A program made the position numbers and the translations under genes. Under the pieces are notes generated by a model. That model saw only the letters and a program-made list of their open reading frames with translations. It made no database searches and was not told where the DNA came from. Positions 7,352 to 17,104 of a stretch of 38,867 nt of DNA are shown here, piece by piece; the first letter of the stretch is position 1; the number at the start of each line of letters is the position of its first letter. Origin of the DNA: Collinsella sp. (lineage in GTDB: Bacteria > Actinomycetota > Coriobacteriia > Coriobacteriales > Coriobacteriaceae); NCBI GenBank assembly GCA_018382125.1, contig JAGZQO010000020.1, forward strand, positions 1-38,867, given 5' to 3'.

Positions 7352-8725
7352 CTACTCGTCGCCATCGTGCGGATCCACAGAGCCCGCACCCGACGCCGCC
7401 GGCTTCTCTGCCGAAGACTCGGAATCCTTCTTATCGGTTTCGGCCGGAGCGATCACGCGGATGAGCGAGATGCGCTGGCCACGCATCGACTGCACTTTAA
7501 ACTTGTACCCCGCGACCTCAAACACCTCTCCGATGTCGGGCACCGAGTCGCAAAGCTCCAAAATCCAGCCGGCGATGGTCTCATAATCATCGCTTTCCTC
7601 GAGCGGCCAACCAAGCTCAATCGCGTCATCGCACGAAAAACGCCCATCAACGAGCCACTCGCGGCGCGAAAGGCGCGTGAGATACTTGTTGTCGGGGTCG
7701 AACTCGTCCTCGATCTCGCCGACGATCTCCTCGACGATGTCCTCGATGGTGATAATGCCGGCCGTACCGCCGTACTCGTCCACGACCACCACGATCTGGT
7801 CGTGAGAGGTCTGCATCTCGGACAGCAGCGGCAGGATGTCCTTGGTATCGGGTACAAAGGTGGCGTCGCGCAAATAGTTGGCGATGGACTGGTCGCCCTT
7901 GCCGTCGAGCGCGGGCTGGATCAGGTCCTTGATGTGTGCGATGCCCGCGACGTTGTCGGGGTCCTCGTGATAGACGGGGATGCGGCTAAAGCCGGTCTGG
8001 CGCATGGTGGATAGCACGCTAGCGACCGTCTCGTCGTCCTCGCACATGGTGGTGTCCACGCGCGGCACCATGACCTCGCGGGCAACGGTGTCGCCTAGGT
8101 CGAAGATCTCGTGGATCATGCGCTTTTCCTCGTCGAGCAGGTCGTCCTGCTCCGAGACCATGTACTTGATCTCTTCCTCCGAGACGTTCTGGCGGTCGTC
8201 GGCGCTCTTGATGCGCAGGATGCGGGCCAGGCCATCGGAGCAGGCGCCGGTCAGCCACACGAGCGGACGGGCGATCTTTTGGAAAAACGACAACGGTCCC
8301 ACGACCTGCTTGGACACGCCCTCGGCATTGGCCAGGCCGATGCGCTTGGGGACGAGCTCGCCGATCACGATGGACACGAAGGCGACCGCGACGGTGATGA
8401 TGACCGGCGCCAGGCCGCGCGCGATGGCGGAGAGCGGCGCGATGCCAAAGCTCATGAGCCACGTGGCGAGCGGGTCGGACAGACTCGTCGAGGCGACGGC
8501 GGACGAGGCGAAGCCCACGAGCGTAATGGCAACCTGGATGGTGGCGAGCAGCTGGTCGGAGTCGGCAGCCAGCTTAATGGCACGCTCGGCGCACTTGTCG
8601 CCTTCCTCGGCCTCGTGCTCCAACACGGCGCGCTTGGCCGTGGTGAGCGCCATCTCGGACATAGAGAAGTAGCCGTTGATGAGGGTCAAAACGAGGGTGG
8701 TGATAAGGGAGATGGTTATGTCCAT
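7352..8725 (-). CDS. CNNM/CorC (HlyC) family membrane protein with CBS pair
   Basis: The 457 residues show a DUF21 membrane domain (about 1-190, with the GELVPKR motif), a CBS pair (about 210-335), and a CorC/HlyC C-terminal domain (about 350-435, VVDEYGGTAGIITIEDIVEEIVG region at the boundary). A charged disordered tail ends it. CNNM/CorC proteins are implicated in Mg2+/Co2+ efflux and are often misnamed hemolysins. All expected family parts are present at usual length, so it should be functional. It heads a probable operon with the CphA-N-like gene. This is the second CBS-regulated magnesium-type system in the window. Confidence 0.88.
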   Translation of the reverse strand: MDITISLITTLVLTLINGYFSMSEMALTTAKRAVLEHEAEEGDKCAERAIKLAADSDQLLATIQVAITLVGFASSAVASTSLSDPLATWLMSFGIAPLSAIARGLAPVIITVAVAFVSIVIGELVPKRIGLANAEGVSKQVVGPLSFFQKIARPLVWLTGACSDGLARILRIKSADDRQNVSEEEIKYMVSEQDDLLDEEKRMIHEIFDLGDTVAREVMVPRVDTTMCEDDETVASVLSTMRQTGFSRIPVYHEDPDNVAGIAHIKDLIQPALDGKGDQSIANYLRDATFVPDTKDILPLLSEMQTSHDQIVVVVDEYGGTAGIITIEDIVEEIVGEIEDEFDPDNKYLTRLSRREWLVDGRFSCDDAIELGWPLEESDDYETIAGWILELCDSVPDIGEVFEVAGYKFKVQSMRGQRISLIRVIAPAETDKKDSESSAEKPAASGAGSVDPHDGDE

Positions 8726-8835
8726 CGGGAGTTTCTCGAACCTCCAAGATTCGGGACGTCAGGTTAAAACGTTGATGGCGGATACGGCAATTGCACCGGC
8801 GCCCAAACGAGAACGCGGGCGCGCAGGCATGGTCG

Positions 8836-9519
8836 CTAGATTACGAAGAGGATCACCGCCATGAACTGGAAGATGCTGCCGGCGAGCACCCACAGGTGAA
8901 ACACGCTGTGCAGATAGCGCACGTTTTTGGCGATATAGAACGGCACGCCCGCGGTGTAGCACACGCCGCCGACGGCGAGCAGGGCAAGTGCCACGGGGTT
9001 GAGCAGCGCAACAAGTTCGGGCAGCTTAAAGACGACGAGCCAGCCCATCAGCAGATAGACCACGCCGCTTACCCAATGCGGCTGGCGCTCGCGCAGGAGG
9101 CACTCGAGGGCAATGCCGATGATGGCGATGGCCCATACGGCAAAGAACAGCACAGCGCCGCCGTCGTTTGCGAGCGTGATGAGGCAAAACGGCGTATAGC
9201 TGCCGGCAATGAGCAGATAGATGCAGCTGTGGTCGATGATGCGAAACACGCGCTTGGCGCGCGCGGGCTGAATCGCGTGGTAGAGCGTGGAGGCTAGGTA
9301 TTCGAGGATAATGCTGGCGCCGTAGACGATTGCCGCGGCCATATGCGCCGGGCCTCCGCCGCGCAGGGCAGCGAATACGATCAGGAGCACCAGGCCCGCG
9401 ATACCCAGCAGGCAGCCGACACCATGGGTGACGGAGTTCATGATCTCCTCGCCCACCGTGTAGTGTGGAACGGCCGCGGTCTTGGGTCGCGGCTTAGAAC
9501 TGTCGCTCGAATCGGACAT
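8836..9519 (-). CDS. Hemolysin III / PAQR family membrane protein
   Basis: The 227 residues carry seven predicted transmembrane helices. The family's metal-ligand motifs are visible: STLYHA in helix 2, DHSCIYLLIAGSYTP in helix 3 and HSVFHLW in helix 7. Bacterial hemolysin III proteins belong to the PAQR/adiponectin-receptor superfamily. Some relatives have ceramidase activity, and the bacterial role is unsettled. I chose the ATG at 9519, downstream of GGAGG (spacing about 11). The longer reading starts at a TTG inside that ribosome site. It is divergent from the alpha/beta hydrolase. Confidence 0.85.
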   Translation of the reverse strand: MSDSSDSSKPRPKTAAVPHYTVGEEIMNSVTHGVGCLLGIAGLVLLIVFAALRGGGPAHMAAAIVYGASIILEYLASTLYHAIQPARAKRVFRIIDHSCIYLLIAGSYTPFCLITLANDGGAVLFFAVWAIAIIGIALECLLRERQPHWVSGVVYLLMGWLVVFKLPELVALLNPVALALLAVGGVCYTAGVPFYIAKNVRYLHSVFHLWVLAGSIFQFMAVILFVI

Positions 9520-9554
9520 GCCGGTTACATCCTCCAACGTAAAGAGTTCTCAAC

Positions 9555-9584
9555 ACTATATCAAAGCGTCTGGGTACGTGCGAA
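9555..9584 (-). promoter_or_regulatory. Promoter of the hemolysin III gene
   Basis: On the minus strand a -35-like TTCGCA (9579-9584) and a -10 TATAGT (9555-9560) are separated by 18 bases. This would give a leader of about 30 nt to the ATG at 9519. Confidence 0.45.
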
Positions 9585-9626
9585 GTTTGCACCATACGTG
9601 ACCCCTTGTTTACCCATTCTTTGCCT

Positions 9627-9685
9627 GTTGACGCATCAACGGCGAACGTCCATAATGCGCTTGCATTAAATGTTGATGTATTAAC
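9627..9685 (+). promoter_or_regulatory. Promoter with two matching 14-bp operators
   Basis: TTGACG (9628-9633) and CATAAT (9651-9656) are 17 bases apart. Two palindromes of consensus GTTGAYGYATYAAC flank the -10: GTTGACGCATCAAC (9627-9640) covers the -35, and GTTGATGTATTAAC (9672-9685) lies just after the expected start site. Centres are 45 bases apart. The ribosome site AGGAAAG follows at 9693-9699. Confidence 0.7.
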
Positions 9686-9705
9686 ATCTTATAGGAAAGC
9701 TTCTT

Positions 9706-10671
9706 ATGTCTCAAAACGCACGTTCCCATCGAAAGCTCAAGATAGCCGGCGTCGTTGCGCTGGTGGCTGTCGTTGCGCTGCTCGGATTTGCCGGCAACTT
9801 TCTGTTTGACTTCGCGCTGAATCCCCGCGCGCCATACACCATGAAGATGATGCAGGATAGCAAGAACGACAAAGAAGGTGAGCAGCCGGATGCCGAGGAA
9901 ACCGAGGCGCGGGCGTGGTTTAAAGAGAATCGCGAGAGCAGCAGCCTCACCGCAGATGACGGGACCGAGCTTGCCGCCTGGTATTTTGCTGCGTCGGAGA
10001 GCACGCACGACTACGCCGTCTGCCTGCATGGATATACCAACGAGCCCATCGGTATGGCCCGATACGTCAAGCGATTCCACGACCGCGGTATGAACGTACT
10101 CGCACCCGCCGCCCGCGCCCACGAGCGCTCCGGCGGCGACTATATCGGCATGGGCTGGCCCGAGCGCCTCGACATCGTCGCATGGATCGAGCAAATCGTT
10201 CAGGCTGACCCCGAGGCGCGCATCCTGGTCTTTGGCGAGTCGATGGGTGCGGCAACCGCCATGAACGTCGCGGGGGAGTCTCTGCCCGCAAACGTGAAAT
10301 GCATTATCGAGGACTGCGGTTATACGAGTGTTTGGGACGAGTTTTCTCTGCAGCTCAAGGACGTGTTCAGCCTGCCCAGCTTTCCCTTGCTCGATGTAGC
10401 AAACTTAGTGTGCAACGTGCGCGCAGGCTACGACTTTCATAAGGCAAGCAGTGTGGAGCAACTCAAACACGCGACAGTTCCCATGCTGTTTATCCACGGC
10501 GACCAGGACACCTTTGTGCCGTACAGCATGCTCGACCAAAACTACGACGCGTGCGCCAGCAAGGTCAAGCAAAAGCTCACTATCCATGGCGCCACCCACG
10601 CCAAGAGTGCGCAAGTTGACCCCAAACTCTACTGGAATACGGTCGATGACTTCCTCGACAAGAATTTTTAG
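9706..10671 (+). CDS. Membrane-anchored alpha/beta hydrolase
   Basis: The 321 residues begin with a signal-anchor helix (about 12-30), so the catalytic domain faces outside the membrane. The catalytic triad is readable: nucleophile Ser179 in GESMG, Asp268 in HGDQDTFVP, and His298 in GATHAK. The oxyanion-hole HGY lies at 108-110. It belongs to the serine aminopeptidase/BAAT-like hydrolases, typically esterases or peptidases; the substrate cannot be told. The start is secured by AGGAAAG six bases upstream. It is monocistronic between its own promoter and the terminator at 10750. The two palindromes at the promoter suggest tight repression by an unknown regulator. Confidence 0.85.
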   Translation: MSQNARSHRKLKIAGVVALVAVVALLGFAGNFLFDFALNPRAPYTMKMMQDSKNDKEGEQPDAEETEARAWFKENRESSSLTADDGTELAAWYFAASESTHDYAVCLHGYTNEPIGMARYVKRFHDRGMNVLAPAARAHERSGGDYIGMGWPERLDIVAWIEQIVQADPEARILVFGESMGAATAMNVAGESLPANVKCIIEDCGYTSVWDEFSLQLKDVFSLPSFPLLDVANLVCNVRAGYDFHKASSVEQLKHATVPMLFIHGDQDTFVPYSMLDQNYDACASKVKQKLTIHGATHAKSAQVDPKLYWNTVDDFLDKNF

Positions 10672-10749
10672 GCAAAAAGCAACGTCTGGGGTTTTGTTGC
10701 CAAAAATCGGTTTGCGGTCGGCGGTATTCGTTTTTTCACCGCACTTCCG

Positions 10750-10788
10750 AAAAGCCGCCCGCGAGCGTTGTGCTCGTGGGCGGCTTTT
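10750..10788. terminator. Bidirectional terminator between convergent genes
   Basis: AAAAGCCGCCCGCGAGC (10750-10766) pairs with GCTCGTGGGCGGCTTTT (10772-10788), with one mismatch. The run of four A/T at each end serves both the hydrolase (plus) and the DUF362 gene (minus). Confidence 0.85.
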
Positions 10789-10835
10789 GCTCAACTTACG
10801 CTACAAAGGCGCTTATTTTGTCCAATAGATAGGCG

Positions 10836-12041
10836 CTACTTGACCTCGATGAGCTCGTACTCGCTCGTGCCCAAGCCGATCTTCTCGGCATGCGCGATGC
10901 ACACGCGCCAGTCGGTGTCGGGATGCGTAATGCAGAAGGGATCGTGCGCCTGCTCGCCCTCCAGATGCTCGTGGTTATGCTCCATCTTGGCCGCGCTATC
11001 GGTGAGCTCGGTGTTGGGCAGCGGCTCGGACGCCATGACGGCATCGGCGCAGGCCTGGTCGATGGCGACCGGGTCGAAGCTCGCGAACATGCCGATATCG
11101 TTGACGATAGGCGTGTCGTTTTCGGGATGGCAATCGCAGTTGGGGCTGATATCCATGGCAAGCGAGATATGGAAGCTCGGGCGGCCGTCGACGACGGCCT
11201 TGGTGTACTCGGCGATCTTGCAGTTGAGCACGTCGGCCGCGGCGTCATAGCCGGGCTTGATGCAGTCCTGGTTGCACGCCGCAATACAGCGCCCACACCC
11301 CACGCAACGATCGTGGTCGATGGCGGCCACGTGTACCGTGCGAGTACTACCGTTGGCAAGCTCGCGCTCGCGGGTGTCGTCAAACGAAACGGCGTTGTGC
11401 GCGCAGATCTTCTCGCAGGCGTGGCAGCCAACGCAGTGCTCGGTCGCGACGTTCGGCTTGCCGGCGGCATGCTGCTCCATCTTGCCGGCACGGCTGCCGC
11501 CTCCCATGCCCAGGTTCTTCATAGCGCCGCCAAAACCGGCCTGTTCATGACCCTTAAAGTGGGTGAGGCTGATCACGATATCGGCATCCATGAGTGCCTG
11601 GCCGATCTTGGCCTCGTGCACGTACTCGCCGCCCTCGACCGGAACGAGCGCCTCGTCGGTGCCCTTGAGGCCGTCGGCGATGATAATCTGGCAACCCGTA
11701 GCGTACGGGGTAAAGCCGTTCTGGTAAGCGGTGTCGATGTGCTCGAGCGCGTTTTTGCGGCTACCGACGTAGAGCGTGTTGCAGTCGGTGAGGAAGGGCT
11801 TGCCGCCCAGCTCTTTTACGACGTCCGCGACGGCGCGGGCGTAGTTGGGGCGCAAAAAGCTCAGATTGCCCAGCTCGCCAAAGTGAATCTTGATGGCGAC
11901 GAACTTGTTCTCAAAGTCGATCTGCTCGATACCGGCGCGACGGATGAGGCGCTTGAGCTTGTCGAGCTGGCTCTCGCGAGCATGCGTGCGCAGGTTGGTG
12001 AAGTACACCTTGGCGGGTGCTGCGGGTGTAGTTGCGGTCAT
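10836..12041 (-). CDS. DUF362 protein with two [4Fe-4S] ferredoxin clusters
   Basis: The 401-residue cytoplasmic protein has the DUF362 fold in its N-terminal half (block LTHFKGHEQAGFGGAMKNLG around 170-185). Two ferredoxin-type cluster motifs follow, CVGCHACEKIC and CVGCGRCIAAC, at about 205-265. DUF362 iron-sulfur proteins are common in anaerobes; they are annotated as ferredoxins but have no settled function. Electron transfer is implied by the clusters. A His/Glu-rich stretch (KMEHNHEHLEGEQAHD) near the C-terminus might bind metal. The ribosome site GAGGGG precedes the ATG. It appears to be a single-gene transcript. Confidence 0.85.
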   Translation of the reverse strand: MTATTPAAPAKVYFTNLRTHARESQLDKLKRLIRRAGIEQIDFENKFVAIKIHFGELGNLSFLRPNYARAVADVVKELGGKPFLTDCNTLYVGSRKNALEHIDTAYQNGFTPYATGCQIIIADGLKGTDEALVPVEGGEYVHEAKIGQALMDADIVISLTHFKGHEQAGFGGAMKNLGMGGGSRAGKMEQHAAGKPNVATEHCVGCHACEKICAHNAVSFDDTRERELANGSTRTVHVAAIDHDRCVGCGRCIAACNQDCIKPGYDAAADVLNCKIAEYTKAVVDGRPSFHISLAMDISPNCDCHPENDTPIVNDIGMFASFDPVAIDQACADAVMASEPLPNTELTDSAAKMEHNHEHLEGEQAHDPFCITHPDTDWRVCIAHAEKIGLGTSEYELIEVK

Positions 12042-12123
12042 AGATATATCCCCTCGGTCTATATGGCGTTACAGACATAAGAGGATGGTACCCGTTGAAG
12101 TAGGGTCGAAGTCAAGCACGGCC

Positions 12124-12250
12124 ACTCATTGGGGACAGACTTAAATGAGTGCCGCCAGGGACAGTCCTTGCCAGTCCGGCCGGCGAGCCGGCGAATCGGC
12201 AAAGACTGTCCCCAACGACTAGTCGTTTAAGAACGTCCCCAACGACTAAT
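12124..12250. repeat. REP-like palindromic repeat cluster, copy 2
   Basis: ACTCATT...AATGAGT (12124-12150) encloses GGGGACAGACTTA. A long hairpin follows: GGGACAGTCCTTGCC (12158-12172) with GGCAAAGACTGTCCC (12198-12212), 14 of 15 paired, enclosing GCCGGC repeats. Next comes AACGACTAGTCGTT and an inverted TTAAGAACGTCCCC. All share the GGGGAC/CTTAA words of copy 1. They fill the gap between the DUF362 gene and the stop of the FtsX permease. Confidence 0.75.
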
Positions 12251-12256
12251 AAGGGG

Positions 12257-14923
12257 CTACTCCTGCACCTTGAGAGCTTCGGCCAGGCCCACACGTTTGA
12301 TGGAACGCATGTGCAGCAACGCCACGACCAGGTAGGTCACAAAGCCAATGCCCACGCACGCCGCCATGGACCAAGCGGGCACGTAGATCTCGATATTGCC
12401 GTTGTAGGCGAGCAGCATCGAGCGGAAGATGACCGTGAGCGAGCCAATAATGACCGGCAGGCTCAGCACGAGCGACGCCGCCACGCACAGCGTGATCGAG
12501 CGGATGTACAGATGCGAGATCTCGCTGTCGCGATAGCCAAAGACTTTCATGTAGCTGATCGAACGAGCGCTGCGGTCGATCACCGCCTTGGTCAGCAGGT
12601 ACATAAACAGCAGGAAGATAAACACCGCGAGGCCAACCATCATGCCGATCATTTTGCTCATCATGCCGATGAACTGGTCGCCCACGGTCCGCATGTCGTC
12701 GGGCGTGGTGTCGCCGGCAAAGTAACGAGCATCGAGGTCGAGCTTCTCGTCGCTCACATAGCCGTTAAAGTAGGTGGCGTCATTGCCGAACAGCTCGTTA
12801 AAGTCGTCGATGCTCATATAGATATTCATGTCCGACTTTGAGCCCCAGGTGGCGTCCTTGCCCGTGTACTCCAGCGAATAGTCCTTGCCCTCGCACTTGT
12901 CGCCGAGCGTGACCTTCTGCCCCTCGCTCCAGCCAAACTTGTCGAGCAAGCCACCGCCAAAGACAACGCGCCCATCGCCGACGTTGAGATCTTTCCAATA
13001 GCGCGAGTTGGGCGAGATGCCGTAGACGGAAATCGTCTCCTGCCCATTACCATCGCCGCGGTCGTATTGCAGCTGGTAAACGGCATATTTCTCGGCCTGC
13101 GCGATTGCGCCCGCGCCGTTGTCGGTCGTATTGACCGGGTGGATATCATCGTTGTCAGTGTCGATCTTAGAGGCCTTGTCGATCAGGTCGATAGCCTCGT
13201 CGCGGTCGCAGCCGAGGGCATCGGCAAGGTCATCGAGGCGCGCATAAAGCGCATCCTTCTTGTCCTGGACCTTGGCGAGCGCGTCCTGCGCCGCGGCCAG
13301 GCTCTCGGCAGACGGAGCGCTGGTCGCGGCATCGGCTGCTGCCTGCGCTGCATCGGCCGCGTCGTCAAGCTCGTCATCGGCATCCTGAGCGGCAGAAAGC
13401 AGTGCGCCGTCAACCGACTGCAAACGCTCGAGTGCCGACCACTGCTCGCGCTCCTCGGCGGTGCCCTCGAGTTCCAGCGGGGCCTTGAGCGTGTACTGGT
13501 GCTCGGCGACCAGGCTTGTCTCGAGGTTGTCCGCATAGTGCGTCATCGTGGGCAGAATCGCCAGGCCAAAGAGCAGTAGCAGCGAGGCAAACGCAATGCC
13601 CACGAAAAGCGTGGCGAAGTTGCCCAGATTACGCAGGAAGATGCGCAGGCGGAAGCGCGAGACAAAGCCCATGCGCTCCGGCAGCTGCAGGCCGCGCTTG
13701 GTGCCCGACTTGCCGCCCGCCTCGTGACGGAGGAACTGCAACGGCGTCTTGCCCATCTTGCGAAGCAGGCCCACCAGCGTGATGAGGATGAGCGCGACGG
13801 CGGGAACCACGGCGCACTTCACAAAGATCTCCCAGCTCCAGTACACCTGGAAAGGCGGCAGACTGTACGAACCGTAATAGAGGCTGCGCATGGGCTCGGT
13901 AAAGAACACAACGCCGAGCGCAGTGCCCAAAAACGCCGCGACCACGCCCACGATGGCGGGAAGTGCCAGGTAGTGCAGGACGATCTCGCGTCGACGATAG
14001 CCGCTGGCTAGCAGCGTGCCGATGATGGCGCTCTCCTCCTCGATGGTGGCGTCGGTAAGGACCACAAAGACGAACGCCATAATCACGATGATGATGTCGA
14101 GCAGCGTCATCCACATCATGGAGTCGCCGTCCACGTCGTCGCGCGCATAGCCAATGCCCTGGTTGGAATCGGCATCGATCAGATCGTCCACGCGCGCATC
14201 GGCTTCGGTCAGTGCCTCGACCATATCCTGCTCCGCATCGGTGCGGTCCGCGGTGGAGAGATCGCGATCGGCAAAGGTGAAGGAGTAGGTGTAGGCGGGT
14301 GCGCCGCCGGCGTCCTCAAGCGCGGCAAAGCCGGCGTCGGTGACCTCGGCCACGCCATAGGTGATGGTGTTCACCGTAAAGTCCGAATTGTTGAGGAACA
14401 GCGCCTGGCTATCGGACTGGGTCATGATGCCGCAGATGGTGTAGGTGCGGCCCTCGAGCTCGACCTTATCGCCCACGGCGAGGTCGTTGTTGGTGGCGAA
14501 GACGCGGTCGATTGCCACCTCATCGTCCGTCTTGGGCTGCCTGCCCTCACAGTAGGACGCGATATCGACCTTGGTGCGATGCGCATAGGTGCGCAGCGTG
14601 CGCTTGGTGCCGTCGTCGCCGGCGGTCTTTTTGATGATGGCGTCGATGGAGAAATTCTTGTAGAGCGTGACGCCGCCGACGTCGTCGGCCGCGTCCTCGG
14701 CGGCCTTGAGTTGATCGTCGGTGGCCTCGAAGGAGGTGGTCACGCGGCCGTCCTCAATCGTGTACGCATCGCGCATGTCGTCGATAAGGCAGCCGATGGA
14801 ATGCGCTGCGAGCAAAAAGCCCGACGTGAGGGCTATGCTTCCGCACATAAGCAAAAAGATGCCCAGGTACTTGCCGATATTGCGGCGCAGCTCGCGCGGG
14901 AGACGTTTTGCGAGAGGTGTCAT
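12257..14923 (-). CDS. ABC transporter permease, FtsX/MacB type
   Basis: The 888-residue permease has an N-terminal transmembrane helix, a large extracellular domain (about 55-260), and a first FtsX core of three helices (about 265-385). A second helix is followed by a second extracellular domain with a long Ala-rich coiled coil (about 500-595). The C-terminal FtsX core has three helices. This two-core layout is usual for permeases that move peptides, lipoproteins or other substrates outside the membrane by mechanotransmission. I prefer the ATG at 14923, seven bases past the ATPase stop, to the upstream TTG. It forms an operon with the ATPase gene. The substrate is unknown; the coiled coil may bind it or a partner. 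Confidence 0.85.
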   Translation of the reverse strand: MTPLAKRLPRELRRNIGKYLGIFLLMCGSIALTSGFLLAAHSIGCLIDDMRDAYTIEDGRVTTSFEATDDQLKAAEDAADDVGGVTLYKNFSIDAIIKKTAGDDGTKRTLRTYAHRTKVDIASYCEGRQPKTDDEVAIDRVFATNNDLAVGDKVELEGRTYTICGIMTQSDSQALFLNNSDFTVNTITYGVAEVTDAGFAALEDAGGAPAYTYSFTFADRDLSTADRTDAEQDMVEALTEADARVDDLIDADSNQGIGYARDDVDGDSMMWMTLLDIIIVIMAFVFVVLTDATIEEESAIIGTLLASGYRRREIVLHYLALPAIVGVVAAFLGTALGVVFFTEPMRSLYYGSYSLPPFQVYWSWEIFVKCAVVPAVALILITLVGLLRKMGKTPLQFLRHEAGGKSGTKRGLQLPERMGFVSRFRLRIFLRNLGNFATLFVGIAFASLLLLFGLAILPTMTHYADNLETSLVAEHQYTLKAPLELEGTAEEREQWSALERLQSVDGALLSAAQDADDELDDAADAAQAAADAATSAPSAESLAAAQDALAKVQDKKDALYARLDDLADALGCDRDEAIDLIDKASKIDTDNDDIHPVNTTDNGAGAIAQAEKYAVYQLQYDRGDGNGQETISVYGISPNSRYWKDLNVGDGRVVFGGGLLDKFGWSEGQKVTLGDKCEGKDYSLEYTGKDATWGSKSDMNIYMSIDDFNELFGNDATYFNGYVSDEKLDLDARYFAGDTTPDDMRTVGDQFIGMMSKMIGMMVGLAVFIFLLFMYLLTKAVIDRSARSISYMKVFGYRDSEISHLYIRSITLCVAASLVLSLPVIIGSLTVIFRSMLLAYNGNIEIYVPAWSMAACVGIGFVTYLVVALLHMRSIKRVGLAEALKVQE

Positions 14924-14931
14924 GGCGCCGC

Positions 14932-15645
<714 letters not shown>

Positions 15646-15740
15646 GGTATCCCCCATTGTTAGCCTAGTACTACTTTATGAACGTAATAGTAAACCTTGG
15701 CGAACTATTTTGGGGCGAGAGTGGGGATTTGTTTCAGACT

Positions 15741-15891
15741 AGTCATTGGGGACGTTCTTAAATGACCAGTCACAAGGGACGCTCTTTCGCCACCCGGCAG
15801 TTGGGGACGCTCCTTATCTGCCCCCGATGGCTAGTCATTTAAGTCTGTCCCCAATGAATACTTTTGGTCGTTTAAGTCTGTCCCCAATGAG
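15741..15891. repeat. REP-like palindromic repeat cluster, copy 3
   Basis: Four units of the same family are present: GTCATTGGGGACGTTCTTAA (from 15742), TTGGGGACGCTCCTTA (from 15801), and two inverted units ending TTTAAGTCTGTCCCCAATGA (about 15838-15856 and 15871-15890). Direct units face inverted units, so large hairpins can form. They occupy the gap between the FtsX-type ATPase and the ABC-2 permease stop. Confidence 0.75.
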
Positions 15892-15898
15892 TAGGTGT

Positions 15899-17104
15899 CT
15901 AGGCGTGGGATTTGTTGTGGGCGAGGGCTAGGCCTACGGCGGCGATGGCCGCGGCAAAGAGCACTGTGACGCCCAGATCGCAAGCGATGTCGCCCAGCAC
16001 GGTGGACGTCAGGTCCGCGGCGAGCGCCTTGCCAATCGCGTCGTTCACCCAATACGTCGGCACAAAATGCGCCGCGGTCTGCACGGCTGGGCCCATCAGC
16101 GACAGCGGCATCCAGGCGCCGCCCAAAAACGTCATGAGCATGCCGAGCAGGTTGCCCACACCGTTGAGCAGCTCCTCACGCGCACCCAGGCTCGAAAGGG
16201 CAAAGCCAACGGCCAGAGGCGTGCACGCCAGGGCAAACGTCGCCGCCAGCGCCAGGCACACACGACCCACGCCGACCTCGGCAACCGCGCCGGCAAAGCC
16301 CACGACGCCCATCATGCTCGACACAAACCAGATGCAGACGGTGATCACAGTGGCGGCCGCAAACACGGCGAGCGAACGCCGGCGCTCGGAGATTGGGCCG
16401 GCATCCATACGACGCACGCGCTCGGGCTCGTTCATGCCCGAGAACACCAGCCCCACCGATACGATGACCGACGAGATAATCGCGTACGCGCCAAAGTTGA
16501 AATACGACTTGAGCATGGCGGCGGCAGTCGAACCAACCTTGACCTGCTCAATCTGGACCTCGGCGCGCTTGGCGGCGGCATGCTCGGCGGCCTTGGCGAC
16601 GCTACCATTAGAGGCGGCGGGCTCTAGGGCCGCTGCAGCGCCCGCGAGCGAAATCCAGCGCGAGGCCTCAGCAGACGAAAGCGCCGCCGCCATGGTGCCG
16701 GCACCGTAGGTCACATCGAGCTTGGGCAGGGCCTCCCCCGCGCGGGCGGCCGCGACCAGGTCGTTCTCAAACCCCTCCGGGATAAAGAACACGCAGTCGG
16801 CGCTACCCTTGGCGCTGTTGCTCTTGGAGAGCGCGTCCGCAAGATCGTAGGTATCGTCGCCGACGCCCGTGACCAACTCAAAGCGCGACCCCAGGTGCTT
16901 GGTGAGCGCATGCGAAAGGTCGCTGTCGTCGCGGTCGACCACGATCACGTTGGCATCGTAGGGCTCGTACTCGGTGAGCTGCGACGAGTTCCAGCTCACC
17001 GATGCCGCGATGAATACGCCCATGAGCGAGATGAACACCGTATAGATGAGCAGGTAGAACGGGTGCGCCAGCGCCATGCGAAGCGCAGTCTTAAAGGTGC
17101 TCAT
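15899..17104 (-). CDS. ABC-2 type exporter permease (second of pair)
   Basis: The 401-residue permease starts with a cytoplasmic helix and one transmembrane segment (about 18-40). An extracellular domain (about 45-200) and five or six C-terminal helices (about 205-395) follow. This is the ABC2_membrane_3-type layout of drug or antimicrobial-peptide exporters. The ATG at 17104 is backed by GGAAGGAG. It overlaps the preceding permease gene by 14 bases, so the two are translationally coupled and probably form a heterodimer. The extracellular domain is Ala-rich and not recognisable as a known binding domain. Confidence 0.82.
   Translation of the reverse strand: MSTFKTALRMALAHPFYLLIYTVFISLMGVFIAASVSWNSSQLTEYEPYDANVIVVDRDDSDLSHALTKHLGSRFELVTGVGDDTYDLADALSKSNSAKGSADCVFFIPEGFENDLVAAARAGEALPKLDVTYGAGTMAAALSSAEASRWISLAGAAAALEPAASNGSVAKAAEHAAAKRAEVQIEQVKVGSTAAAMLKSYFNFGAYAIISSVIVSVGLVFSGMNEPERVRRMDAGPISERRRSLAVFAAATVITVCIWFVSSMMGVVGFAGAVAEVGVGRVCLALAATFALACTPLAVGFALSSLGAREELLNGVGNLLGMLMTFLGGAWMPLSLMGPAVQTAAHFVPTYWVNDAIGKALAADLTSTVLGDIACDLGVTVLFAAAIAAVGLALAHNKSHA

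Noticed and set aside
6206..8014. 602-codon plus-strand frame
   Set aside because: It crosses three well-supported minus-strand genes and shows only antisense composition (Arg/His/Leu-rich).
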